A stretch of DNA of 62,404 nt, from assembly GCA_029379225.1 (NCBI GenBank), contig JAQYWR010000049.1:1-62404 (forward strand), read 5' to 3'. The position numbers and the translations under genes were made by a program. The DNA comes from Nostoc sp. S4. GTDB taxonomy: Bacteria > Cyanobacteriota > Cyanobacteriia > Cyanobacteriales > Nostocaceae. The notes below the pieces were generated by a model that worked only from the letters and a program-made list of their open reading frames with translations, was not told where the DNA came from and did no database searches. Of the stretch, positions 1 to 8,979 are shown in pieces (the stretch's first letter is position 1; every line of letters begins with the position of its first letter).

Positions 1-83
1 TACCTTGGACATTTCATAGCGATCGCCCTAATTCATATTTCTATTCTGCAACGCCTTTCAATTTATTCAAACGAAGGTATTGC

Positions 84-701
84 GTGCTAAATTTAACAGC
101 AAGCCCAAAGCTGCGTTTGATTATTTTTACTCGCTATCCTGAACTAGGGAATACGAAAACCCGACTGATACCTGTTTTGGCAGTTGTTGGTGTTGCCAAT
201 TTTGAATGTCAAATGACTGAATACACAATAATTCAGGTTAAAGAATTGCAAAAAATCATTGACATATCTGTAGAAGTGCGGTTTGTAGATGGTGATTCGC
301 AACTCATGCAAAACTGGTAGGACTTGGATTTAGTTTATCAGTCTTAAGGCGAAGATAATTTAAGTTTGCGGCTGGCGCGACCGCGATTCGAGGCTTTTCG
401 AGTTGGTGCACAAAAAGCAATTATCATCAGTACAGATTGTTTTGGAGTAAATACCCAAATTTTAATAATAGCCTTTGAGAAGCTAGATAGATTTGACCTC
501 GTATTAAGCCCAGTGGGGACGGTAAGTATCACTAATTGGTTTGGAGTAACCCACCCAGAGTTATTCGCTAACATCGAGTAGGGAACTGCTCAAGTATTTC
601 AGAAAACCCTGGACATTGCCCAAAAATTGAATATATTACGTATGAACTTGCTGTTTTTCGTTAATGTTGACTGGCTAGAGGATCTGCCGATTAGAAAATA
701 G
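84..701 (+). pseudogene. Decayed DUF2064 (TIGR04282-type) glycosyltransferase
   Basis: Remnant of a GT-A-like glycosyltransferase of the DUF2064 family. The N-terminus (LRLIIFTRYPELGNTKTRLI, GTG start at 84 after an aacgaaggt ribosome site) is family-like. The same frame continues after stops near 318 (TAG, following MQNW) and near 353 (TAA) with GAQKAIIISTDCFG and FEKLDRFDLVLSP. The expected DGGYYLIGL stretch (about 510-545) is scrambled and partly readable in another frame. The first frame resumes with PELFANIE, a third stop (579-581) where Trp is expected, then GTAQVFQKTLDIAQKLN to a stop at 699-701. Three nonsense changes plus an internal double frameshift show a dead gene. The family assignment is from recalled motifs. 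Confidence 0.8.
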
Positions 702-1050
702 TCTTTGATAGGGAGGGATGAGGAGAATAAGTTAACAAATAAGTTTTACTTTAGATCTTAATGGTACTTATCTTAGCAAAAGTTACTACCCAGATCCTTG
801 ACTTCTTCAGTAAGTAGGGATCTAAATTTCTAGTCCTGCATCACCCTCGTATCTTCAAATACTAGGAATTTCCTGAAGACACTGCACATAATAAATGTTA
901 CTGTGGTCTAGTTGAAAACCAAGAGACATAGAGGTTTCACCGTTATTAAATCTGCTTTGTGTTTCTACAGAACAGTTACGGTCATGGGCACAATATTCGA
1001 GTAACTTGAAATATGAAAATCATTTGTATTCACTGCAAGTTTGAAAAACT
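702..1050. other. Intergenic region, no gene seen
   Basis: About 350 bases between the pseudogene and the hpsJ-like gene. It is AT-rich with no reading frame of coding character. It presumably contains the promoter of the downstream gene; no distinct operator or riboswitch was recognised. Confidence 0.5.
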
Positions 1051-1893
1051 ATGGTTAACCGTTTTACTTCCCTAACTACTGCCCTTACAGTTAAAGTAGT
1101 TGGAATAATCTGCATTTTGTCGTTTTTTGTTGACTTTTTGATTCTCTTGTTGCCCTTTCAACCAACCGATCGCGGATGGCAAATCAGTTTGGCGACAGCG
1201 CTAGTAGATCGGGGAATCGTTCCTTTGGTAGGCTTGGGACTTTTGTTTGCTGGGTATTGGATTGATAGCACTGATGCCGGAAGCGATCGCCCCCAAGGTA
1301 TTGACTTAAGATTCCCAGCTCTGATTCTCTCAAGTATTTTAGGGTTAATGTTCTTGCTAATATTTCCCCTACACTTGAATAATGTGAATCAAGCTAAAGC
1401 TCAAACAATTAATCGAATCACCCAAGAAGCAGATCAAGCAGAAAATCAACTTAACAATCGGTTATCGCAATTGCAAGCACAATTAAATACTGAACAAGGA
1501 AAAGCTCAGCTAGAACAGCTGCGGAGTCAAACCAAAGCTCAGTTCACCGAACTACTCAAAGACGATCAAAGATACAAGCAAGCACTTGAAAGCTCTCAAG
1601 TTCCTCCAGCGATCAAAGACTTACTAAAAAAGGCGAAAACAGATCCCCAAGCACTTGACAAAGCGATTGAGCAACAAACAGATATTCAGACTCTGAGAAC
1701 TCAACAATTGAGCCAAATTCGTCAGCGCCGGGATGAAGCTGAAAATCAAGCTAAAGATAGTGCGTGGAAGTCTGGACTGCGGATTGGTATTAGCAGTTTG
1801 CTGTTGTCTATTGGTTACATTATCATCGGCTGGACAGGCTTAAGAGGTAGGGGTGCTTTACAAGGTGGTAAACCTAAAGCTACTGCACGCTAA
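1051..1893 (+). CDS. HpsJ-like membrane/coiled-coil protein
   Basis: A 280-residue protein resembling HpsJ, a factor tied to hormogonium polysaccharide production in Nostoc. Three hydrophobic segments lie in the first ~110 residues (about 9-33, 45-66, 88-106). A long Gln/Glu/Lys-rich coiled coil follows (about 110-235, AENQLNNRLSQLQAQLN region), then a last membrane helix (about 246-266) and a short basic tail. This layout suggests an inner-membrane protein with a soluble coiled-coil domain. The next gene is a family 2 glycosyltransferase on the same strand, which fits a polysaccharide role. The family call rests on recalled similarity; the exact role in export is inference. Confidence 0.65.
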   Translation: MVNRFTSLTTALTVKVVGIICILSFFVDFLILLLPFQPTDRGWQISLATALVDRGIVPLVGLGLLFAGYWIDSTDAGSDRPQGIDLRFPALILSSILGLMFLLIFPLHLNNVNQAKAQTINRITQEADQAENQLNNRLSQLQAQLNTEQGKAQLEQLRSQTKAQFTELLKDDQRYKQALESSQVPPAIKDLLKKAKTDPQALDKAIEQQTDIQTLRTQQLSQIRQRRDEAENQAKDSAWKSGLRIGISSLLLSIGYIIIGWTGLRGRGALQGGKPKATAR

Positions 1894-1979
1894 TTCTTTC
1901 GCCAGTGTAAAGTGGGGAACGAGCCAAAAGATGAGGGAGCAGGAGGAGAATTACTCCTAACTCCTAACCAAAAAAGACA

Positions 1980-2106
1980 AGAAACATCTTTGGCTTTTGC
2001 TCCTGACTCAGCACTGGCTCAACGCCCGTTAATGCAGCCTCTCCTAGAGAAGAAAGCTGACAGCACTCCTAACTTTTAACTTTTAACTTTTAACTTTTAA
2101 CTATAA
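1980..2106. repeat. Dispersed repeat copy 1 plus ttttaac heptamer array
   Basis: Positions ~2003-2068 carry an 'actcagcactggctcaacgc ... agaagaaagct.acagcactc' element seen again near 4928 and 29743. It is followed at 2071-2102 by about four tandem copies of the 7-mer aactttt. Such heptameric short tandem repeats are typical of Nostoc intergenic DNA. Confidence 0.7.
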
Positions 2107-2116
2107 AACCTGGGGA

Positions 2117-2992
2117 ATGTTCTCAATTTACATACTGACATATAACGAAGAACTAGATATTGCTGCTTGTATTGAATCAGCGATGCTATCGGATGACATC
2201 ATTGTTGTAGATTCATGCAGTGGCGATTGCACTGTGGAAATTGCTAATCGCTATCCTATACGCGTTGTTCAACACGCCTTTGAAAGCCACGGACGCCAAC
2301 GCACCTGGATGTTAGAGTCCATTCCCCCAAAGTATGAATGGGTTTACATTCTCGAAGCTGATGAGCGAATGACACCGGAACTTTTTGCTGAATGCCAGAA
2401 GGTAAGTCAGAATCAAGATTACATCGGTTACTATGTGGCTGAACGCGTCATGTTCATGAGTCGTTGGATTCGTTACAGCACACAATATCCCCGTTACCAA
2501 ATGCGGCTGTTCCGTTACGGAAAAGTTTGGTTTACTGACTACGGTCATACGGAACGAGAAGTTTGTGATGGTGCAACTGGCTTTTTAAAAGAAACATATC
2601 CCCACTACACTTGTAGCAAGGGCTTAAGTCGCTGGATTGAAAAACATAACCGTTATTCCACTGATGAAGCTCAGGAAACTCTATATCAATTAGAACAAGG
2701 AAAGGTAAACTGGCAAGATTTATTCTTTGGCAAGTCGGAAGTCGAAAGACGCCGCGCCTTGAAAGATTTGTCTTTGCGTCTACCTGCTAGACCATTGCTA
2801 CGCTTTATATATATGTATTTTGTCTTAGGCGGTTGCTTAGATGGACACCCTGGTCTTGCTTGGTGTACATTGCAAGCATTCTACGAATACTTGATTTTGC
2901 TCAAAGTTTGGGAAATGAAGTATCTACCAAAACCTAAGTTAGATGCAACAGTAACATTGGTACAGGAAAGTACACACGCTGATGCGATATAA
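2117..2992 (+). CDS. Family 2 glycosyltransferase (WaaE/KdtX-like)
   Basis: A 291-residue GT-A fold glycosyltransferase. It opens with FSIYILTYNEELDIAACIES, the nucleotide-sugar binding start of GT2 enzymes, then DDIIVVDSCSGDCT. The metal/donor motif is E80-A-D-E83 (LEADERMTPEL). The middle part (YPRYQMRLFRYGKVWFTDYG) resembles WaaE-type enzymes that add a sugar to lipid-linked or core oligosaccharide. The C-terminal third carries a hydrophobic stretch (RFIYMYFVLGGCLDG), suggesting membrane association. It lies 223 bases after the hpsJ-like gene, so a role in hormogonium polysaccharide assembly is plausible. Donor and acceptor cannot be read from sequence. Confidence 0.85.
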   Translation: MFSIYILTYNEELDIAACIESAMLSDDIIVVDSCSGDCTVEIANRYPIRVVQHAFESHGRQRTWMLESIPPKYEWVYILEADERMTPELFAECQKVSQNQDYIGYYVAERVMFMSRWIRYSTQYPRYQMRLFRYGKVWFTDYGHTEREVCDGATGFLKETYPHYTCSKGLSRWIEKHNRYSTDEAQETLYQLEQGKVNWQDLFFGKSEVERRRALKDLSLRLPARPLLRFIYMYFVLGGCLDGHPGLAWCTLQAFYEYLILLKVWEMKYLPKPKLDATVTLVQESTHADAI

Positions 2993-3040
2993 AGTCTGAG
3001 GCGCTCGCATTCATATTCTACAAGCGAATAATCATTTGTA

Positions 3041-3066
3041 GGGGCGCACAGCTAGCTGTGCGCCCC
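3041..3066. terminator. Perfect 26-bp palindrome (13-bp stem)
   Basis: Arms ggggcgcacagct / agctgtgcgcccc are perfectly complementary, 48 bases after the glycosyltransferase stop. There is no U-run, so it may be a repeat-derived hairpin that protects the mRNA 3' end rather than a classical terminator. Confidence 0.6.
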
Positions 3067-3372
3067 AATATGTGTTTCATTTATAATAAATTAATATTTT
3101 TAATGGAGCTTTTTCAGAAAAGCTTGTTGTGTAAATATGTGAGTAATTCGCTAGACAAAATAATTCTTAAGCTTACCTGGTAACACTTTTACAATCATAA
3201 GCAGCTTTTCATTTCACGCGGTAAATTAGTAATAACTAAGAAAATTGTAATAAAAGTTTACAATTTTTCCAAAGAAAAGTAACATTCTCTGAGAATAACG
3301 ACTGGTTATTCGCTTGGTTGATGTCTATATGTATCCTTGTAAGAAAATAGTTTAAAACGGGAGAATCGGGGC
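3067..3372. other. Intergenic region, no gene seen
   Basis: About 300 AT-rich bases between the palindrome and the DUF502 gene. No coding frame or recognisable regulatory element beyond ordinary promoter-like AT tracts. Confidence 0.45.
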
Positions 3373-4086
3373 TTGGTAATCGATCGCCTAAAACAGGATC
3401 TAAAAAATGACCTGATTGCTGGTTTGTTAGTAGTAATACCTCTAGCAACAACTATTTGGTTAACAATTACCATTGCCAATTGGGTAATTAACTTTCTCAC
3501 TCAAATTCCCAAACAACTAAATCCCTTTGATGGGTTACATCCGATACTAGTAAATATACTGAATTTAATAGTAGGATTGGCTGTACCATTATTGAGTATT
3601 CTTGTGATTGGCTTGATGGCTCGGAATATTGCTGGGCGCTGGTTGTTAGATTTTGGCGAACGGTTATTACAGGCAATTCCTTTAGCTGGACAGATATATA
3701 AAACTCTCAAGCAGCTTTTAGAAACAATTCTAAAAGATTCCAATGGCAAATTTCGGCGTGTAGTTTTAGTAGAGTATCCCCGGCGAGGAATTTGGGCGAT
3801 CGGCTTTGTCACTGGTGCAATCAGCGACGATATTCAAGCTCAGATGGCTCGTCCCATGCTAAGTGTTTTTATCCCTACCACTCCCAATCCTACTACTGGA
3901 TGGTACGCAGCCGTTCCTGAGGATGAGCTGGTGAACCTCTCTATGTCGATTGAAGATGCTTTTAAAATAATTGTGTCAGGTGGAATTGTCGCCTCTAATA
4001 CGCACTTGGTTTTCCCTAAAGAGTCCGCATTGGAAATGAAACACGACCAAATCAAACAGCAAGTTATTCGTGTGGAAGAAACTTAA
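3373..4086 (+). CDS. DUF502 family membrane protein
   Basis: A 237-residue protein of the DUF502 family, found widely in cyanobacteria and in plant plastid/Golgi lineages. It begins VIDRLKQDLKNDLIAGLLVV, with two membrane segments at about residues 14-40 and 55-85. A soluble domain follows with RRVVLVEYPRRGIWAIGFVTG and VFIPTTPNPTTGWYAAVPED, both characteristic of the family. The start used is a TTG at 3373, because the family usually begins a few residues before RLKQDLKNDL and no ATG lies nearby in frame. The molecular function is unknown. nusB follows 122 bases downstream on the same strand. Confidence 0.85.
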   Translation: MVIDRLKQDLKNDLIAGLLVVIPLATTIWLTITIANWVINFLTQIPKQLNPFDGLHPILVNILNLIVGLAVPLLSILVIGLMARNIAGRWLLDFGERLLQAIPLAGQIYKTLKQLLETILKDSNGKFRRVVLVEYPRRGIWAIGFVTGAISDDIQAQMARPMLSVFIPTTPNPTTGWYAAVPEDELVNLSMSIEDAFKIIVSGGIVASNTHLVFPKESALEMKHDQIKQQVIRVEET

Positions 4087-4208
4087 ACTCTATCTGGCAA
4101 AGTCATACGCAAATGCGTAATTTTGTTGTTGGACTGTGCCAAAATTGATAGACTTATAAGCTTGTCCCACCTGGTTAATCAATTCTCGCACAATCAACCC
4201 TCACTTTT

Positions 4209-4850
4209 ATGCAACCTCGTAAACCCCAACAAATTGCTCGTGAATTGGCACTTTTAAGCCTTAGCCAATTACCAGTAAACCCAAAAAAATTAGATAAATT
4301 ACAAGATGAGCAACTGGTATCAAAGTTAGTGCTAGGAGCAGTACGCACCTTGACCTCCGAAGTGCAAGATACCCTGAATAATGCCGCAGGTGAACTACAA
4401 CGCAGTAACGATCGCCTTTTAAGTAGCCAAACTCGTGCTTCCGACCTCAATACTGCCAGAACAATGCTCCAAGAGGCGATCGCATCTACCCAAATAGCAA
4501 TCAATCAGTTGGGTACGGCTGTCGATTTCCCAGAATTAATTCAGCTAGCTAATCAGGACAAAGGAGTCCGTAATTATGCTAAAGAGGTTGTAATTACAGT
4601 CAGCGAAAATCGACAAATTATAGATGAACTCATATCCAATGCCTTAGTAGACTGGCAAGTAACTCGCCTCGCCCAAATCGACCGAGATATCTTACAAATT
4701 GCTGTAGCAGAAATGAAATTCTTGGGAGTTCCAGACAGCATCGCTATCAACGAAGCAGTAGAGCTTGCCAAACGGTACAGTGGAGACGAAGGTCATCGGT
4801 TTATTAATGGTGTTTTGCGCCGAGTTAGCGATCAGAAGAAAAGCGCATAG
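4209..4850 (+). CDS. nusB: Transcription antitermination factor NusB
   Basis: NusB binds boxA RNA with NusE (S10) to suppress termination in rRNA operons. The 213-residue protein starts PRKPQQIARELALLSLSQLP and ends with the conserved C-terminal part AVAEMKFLGVPDSIAINEAVELAKRYSG and FINGVLRRV. It is longer than the ~140-residue E. coli protein because of a central helical insertion (about residues 60-110), usual in cyanobacteria. The ATG at 4209 precedes the family start directly. It is followed after a repeat-containing spacer by ftsY on the same strand. Confidence 0.93.
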   Translation: MQPRKPQQIARELALLSLSQLPVNPKKLDKLQDEQLVSKLVLGAVRTLTSEVQDTLNNAAGELQRSNDRLLSSQTRASDLNTARTMLQEAIASTQIAINQLGTAVDFPELIQLANQDKGVRNYAKEVVITVSENRQIIDELISNALVDWQVTRLAQIDRDILQIAVAEMKFLGVPDSIAINEAVELAKRYSGDEGHRFINGVLRRVSDQKKSA

Positions 4851-4914
4851 TGTTTCTATACTTAGTTTTTGAAGTAAGGGAGATATAGGAGATGAGGACG
4901 CAGAGAGAAAATAG

Positions 4915-4975
4915 CTTGTGACTCCTAACTCAGCACTTGCTCAACGCCTAGAATAAAGCTAACAGCACTCGTAAT
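4915..4975. repeat. Dispersed repeat copy 2
   Basis: A shortened copy (cagcacttgctcaacgcct then aaagctaacagcactc) of the element also present near 2003 and 29743. Confidence 0.6.
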
Positions 4976-5040
4976 ACCCCAAGTTCAATTAAACTCATTA
5001 CTTATAACTTATAAATTCCATAACAACTAATACTGCTGCA

Positions 5041-6672
5041 ATGGTTTTTAATTGGTTCCGTCGTCAATATAATGATTCCTCTGAAACCCCCTCTGAGAAG
5101 AAGCAGGAACAAACCCCTCCTGTACAAGAACCCCAACCAGAGACAGCCGAAACTTCATCAGATACAACAACAGACTTGTTGGCGTTTGCTAAAGCCGCTT
5201 ACAAAAATATTCAACAAAAACAACAATCCCAATCAGTAGAAACCCCATCTGATTCAGTAGATGCTTTAGCACCATCAGAACTACCTGAAACTAGTGATGA
5301 AACGGTAACTTCTGAAATAGAAACTCAAGCAATTGAACAAGCTACTGCGACAACAGAAACAAAACAGGCAGAAGGTATCCAAACAACTACAGATGAAGAA
5401 AGTACAAAAGATTCTCCAGCGATCGCAATTGCCGATCGGTCAGATGTCAAAAGCTCAGAATTAACTGCAAATGAAACTCAAATAATACCCACCGAACCAC
5501 TAACTACGCCAGAGACAACACAGCCAACACTACCATCCTTCTTAGAACGGGCGGCAGCAGAACGGCAAGCAAAGTTGGAACAACTCATAGCCAGTGCCAT
5601 CGAGGTGCCAGAACCAGAGGTTGTACAGTCAGTATCAAAGACACAAGACCAAACCCCTGTAGTAGTATTTGATGATGGATTTGTCTGGTCAGCGGAAGTT
5701 TTAGCAGCCCAAGGTAGACGTGCGGAAGATGTTTCGATTGAAGAAATTACCTGGCTCAAAAAGCTGCGGCAAGGATTAGATAAAACTCGCCGTAGCATCC
5801 TTAACCAACTTAAAGCGATCGTTGGGCAAGGGCCACTTAACCAAGCTGCGGTATCGGAAATTGAGGCATTACTGCTGCAAGCTGATGTAGGTGTAGAAGC
5901 CACAGACTTGATTGTAGATGCCCTACAGAAAAAATTGCTCCAAGAAGTCACCCCACCAGAAGAAGCGATCGCTTATCTCAAACAAATCCTCCGGGATATG
6001 CTGGATGCACCAGGCAAAACATTCCATAAATCTAGCTTTACCCCAGAAAAAGAAACTTTAAATATTTGGTTAATTACCGGAGTCAATGGTGCTGGTAAAA
6101 CCACGACTATCGGCAAAATTGCCCATCTAGGACAAAAATCTGGTTATAAATGCTTAATTGGGGCAGCAGACACCTTCCGCGCTGCCGCAGTGGAACAAGT
6201 GAAGGTTTGGGGTAGTAGAAGCGGTGTAGAAGTTATTGCCAATCCTGGAAAAAATACAGATCCAGCAGCAGTTGTATTTGATGCGATCGCTGCCGCCCAA
6301 GCGCGTCAAACAGAATTACTTTTAGTAGATACTGCTGGGCGACTGCAAAACAAGAAAAATTTAATGGACGAACTCAGTAAAATTCGGCGAATTATCGACA
6401 AAAAAGCCCCAAATGCCAAAGTAGAATCACTGTTGGTTTTAGATGCCACTTTAGGTCAAAATGGACTGCGGCAAGCCGAAGTTTTCTCCCAAGCTGCCCA
6501 ACTTAGTGGCGTTGTCTTAACCAAGCTCGATGGTACTGCCAAAGGCGGCGTTGCCCTTGCCGTTGTCCAGCAATTAGGTTTACCTATTCGCTTTATTGGT
6601 GCTGGCGAAGGAATCGAAGATCTGCGCCCCTTTTCTAGCTACGAGTTTGTTGAAGCCCTGTTGAGCGGTTAA
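5041..6672 (+). CDS. ftsY: Signal recognition particle receptor FtsY
   Basis: SRP-GTPase that docks ribosome-SRP complexes at the membrane. The 543-residue protein has a long acidic Gln/Thr/Glu-rich N-terminal A domain (about residues 1-215), which targets it to membrane or translocon. The helical N domain follows (about 235-320). The G domain has GVNGAGKTTT (347-356), DTFRAAAVEQ, DTAGR (from 431), TKLDGTAKGG (from ~494) and the closing GAGEGIEDLRPF. All GTPase motifs are intact. ATG start at 5041. It lies downstream of nusB. Confidence 0.96.
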   Translation: MVFNWFRRQYNDSSETPSEKKQEQTPPVQEPQPETAETSSDTTTDLLAFAKAAYKNIQQKQQSQSVETPSDSVDALAPSELPETSDETVTSEIETQAIEQATATTETKQAEGIQTTTDEESTKDSPAIAIADRSDVKSSELTANETQIIPTEPLTTPETTQPTLPSFLERAAAERQAKLEQLIASAIEVPEPEVVQSVSKTQDQTPVVVFDDGFVWSAEVLAAQGRRAEDVSIEEITWLKKLRQGLDKTRRSILNQLKAIVGQGPLNQAAVSEIEALLLQADVGVEATDLIVDALQKKLLQEVTPPEEAIAYLKQILRDMLDAPGKTFHKSSFTPEKETLNIWLITGVNGAGKTTTIGKIAHLGQKSGYKCLIGAADTFRAAAVEQVKVWGSRSGVEVIANPGKNTDPAAVVFDAIAAAQARQTELLLVDTAGRLQNKKNLMDELSKIRRIIDKKAPNAKVESLLVLDATLGQNGLRQAEVFSQAAQLSGVVLTKLDGTAKGGVALAVVQQLGLPIRFIGAGEGIEDLRPFSSYEFVEALLSG

Positions 6673-7418
6673 TGGTTTGTCAGGGGAAGTTTGAAGGATT
6701 ATAACTGACGCCTTCAGGAAGAGAGTTTTAAATCCAACAAAGTTGCCTTGACAGACCACTAGTTGAAAAAGCTGGGATTAAAAATTTTGCTTGACAAATT
6801 GATATATTTAAGTGTAACTAAATCTGGTATTATCGCTGAAACTAACTACAAACAAAACACTAGAAACAGCTTAAGTCCTAAAATCATCAATTGGTGCAAC
6901 TAAACTGCTTCAAAACTCCCAAGTATCCTTTTGACTGTTACTTCCAAAAGTATTTAGAAATATTTTCTGGAATAAATCTAGAGATTTCAAGTGTTCGATC
7001 GTTAGTTATTGGTCTCAGGAATTAACAAAGGACGAAGAACAAAGCACGAAAAAAATACTTAGTCCAAAAGCTGGAGGAATTGTTCTGTTATTAAAGTATT
7101 TTTATGACTTCAGAGATATGTTTTGAAAATTAAATTATGAAAAAATAAAAAACTTTGCAAACTGTTATTCCAAAATAAGAAATTTCGTGAATTTAGTTTT
7201 AATTAAAAAGGCATGATTTTAAGTGAATAACATTCAATTTAGAATGCAATAAGTAAATAAAATACTTATAAGAGTTACCTGTTACGTCTTTATACCCTTG
7301 CTAAAGTGACAAGTCTTGTCTAAATATGATTTAGCAATGCCAAAGCCAAAACAGCCAAAAGATTTCTATATAATCTCATATAATCTCAAACCTACCAAAT
7401 TAAAGTGTAATAGTACCT
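6673..7418. other. Long intergenic region, no gene seen
   Basis: 746 bases between ftsY and the phosphatase gene. It is AT-rich with no coding-like frame. A tandem 11-mer (ataatctcata/ataatctcaaa, about 7370-7392) sits just before the phosphatase start. The length would allow a small RNA or distal promoter, but I can support neither. Confidence 0.45.
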
Positions 7419-8810
7419 GTGCCTGTGTCTCAACTGCCCTCTCAACCCACTGACAATAATAGTAGTGCTGCGACTGATGTCACACCAGTGGTGGCCTTGA
7501 AAGAACTCGTGGCAAGGTTGCACCGGGAACAGAATAAGATTCAAGATTTACTCAGTTCTTTAGGATTTGCCCTCAGAAGCTTCAATAACTTGAATCAGTT
7601 TTTGGAACTGATCCCACTGATGGCAACAAGAGTAACAGATGCTGATGGCAGTGCCCTGTTTCTCTACAAACCAAATGGTCAAGTCAGGTTAGAGCAACTA
7701 CACTGGCAAGATAGTCACCAGCGTAAGAATATCCGCAAAGCGTTAGAGATAGCCAGCAGTCAAATCACACTTGTGCCCAATACTGCCCCGATAGCAAATG
7801 GTACAGGAATTTTGGATGACCAAATGCATCGCTATTTAGGGCCAGATGTGCAAATATTTGGTACAGCGATTTTGGTAAAGCATACAGAACGGGGTTGGCT
7901 GTATGTTTTAAGCCGCGACCCAGAATATAGTTGGACAGAAACTAGGCAAAAGTTAGTTAGGTTAGTGGCAGATCAAACAGCAGTTGCGATCGAAAACGAT
8001 GAACTAGCTGTAGAGCTTAGAAAAAAAGAACGTTTAGACCAAGAACTAGAAATTGGTGCAGAAATTCAACGGCGACTTCTACCACGCCAATGTCCTACAA
8101 TTCCTGGTGCAGTTTTAGCGGCACGCTGTAAACCTGCAAATCGTGTGGGTGGAGACTATTACGACTTTATCGCTACCAATAATAATCAGATTCAGCCAAA
8201 CACCAGAGGCGGCGCAGGAAACGGTCGTTGGGGTTTGGTAATTGGTGATGTTATGGGCAAAGGTGTTCCTGCTGGACTGATTATGACGATGATGCGGGGA
8301 ATGCTACGAGGAGAAGTACTACACGGTAATTCTCCAGCCAGAATTCTGCAAAACTTAAATCGAGTTATGTATGCGGACTTAGAAAATTCCCATCGCTTTG
8401 TAACGCTATTTTACTCAGAATACAATCCCCAAAATCGAACTTTATCCTATAGCAATGCGGCACACAATCCTCCTTTGTGGTGGCACGCGGCTACGAAAAC
8501 TGTCAGCCGTTTAGATACTTTAGGGATGCTAATTGGTTTAGATGCTAACAGCCAATATGAAGATGCCCAGGCACAGTTAGAACCTGGGGATACAATTATT
8601 TACTATACAGATGGCTTGACTGATGCTGCTGCTGCTAGTGGCGATCGCTTTGACGAAGAAAACTTTATTACTGACTTCAATACAGCTTGTAAATATTGTA
8701 ATGGACCGCAGGAAATTGTTGATTATTTATTTGACCAAGTTCAAAAATTCATCGGTGCTGAAAAACAAAACACCGATGATATGACATTAGTTGTTTTGCA
8801 AATTCTTTAG
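7419..8810 (+). CDS. GAF-domain SpoIIE/RsbU-type PP2C phosphatase
   Basis: Metal-dependent Ser/Thr phosphatase of the SpoIIE/RsbU class, 463 residues. An N-terminal sensor GAF domain (about 45-200, LIPLMATRVTDADGSALFLY to ADQTAVAIEND) is joined by a short coiled linker (AVELRKKERLDQELEIGAEIQ) to the PP2C domain. That domain has RVGGDYYDFI, GLVIGDVMGKGVPAGL and the late IIYYTDGLTDA and TDDMTLVVLQI, which hold the metal-binding acidic residues. The family usually dephosphorylates anti-sigma antagonists (STAS proteins) in partner-switching circuits; the partner here is unknown. The start is GTG at 7419, with an in-frame GTG two codons later. Confidence 0.88.
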   Translation: MPVSQLPSQPTDNNSSAATDVTPVVALKELVARLHREQNKIQDLLSSLGFALRSFNNLNQFLELIPLMATRVTDADGSALFLYKPNGQVRLEQLHWQDSHQRKNIRKALEIASSQITLVPNTAPIANGTGILDDQMHRYLGPDVQIFGTAILVKHTERGWLYVLSRDPEYSWTETRQKLVRLVADQTAVAIENDELAVELRKKERLDQELEIGAEIQRRLLPRQCPTIPGAVLAARCKPANRVGGDYYDFIATNNNQIQPNTRGGAGNGRWGLVIGDVMGKGVPAGLIMTMMRGMLRGEVLHGNSPARILQNLNRVMYADLENSHRFVTLFYSEYNPQNRTLSYSNAAHNPPLWWHAATKTVSRLDTLGMLIGLDANSQYEDAQAQLEPGDTIIYYTDGLTDAAAASGDRFDEENFITDFNTACKYCNGPQEIVDYLFDQVQKFIGAEKQNTDDMTLVVLQIL

Positions 8811-8978
8811 TTATTTGTCATTAGTCATTTGTCCTTTGTCCTTTGGTGCAAAGTTGAGCCACTGCTTTGGGCGGGTCTTGTGTCTTCTTCAGTGGCATTT
8901 GTTGGCAGGAAACCTCCGAGTCGTGACTTTGCGCTTCATTATTCACTAATGACCAATGACAAATGACCAATGACTAAA
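8811..8978. repeat. Inverted TAATGAC/GTCATTA heptamer repeats
   Basis: Between convergent genes: gtcattagtcatttgtcctt (8818-8837) on one side and actaatgaccaatgacaaat plus more copies (8946-8974) on the other. The two blocks are complementary and can fold back, so they may act as a two-way terminator. Confidence 0.6.
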
Positions 8979-8979
8979 A

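Noticed and set aside
6673..7418. Possible structural RNA gene in the long gap after ftsY
   Set aside because: No tRNA, 6S or other recognisable fold could be identified by eye; length alone is not evidence.
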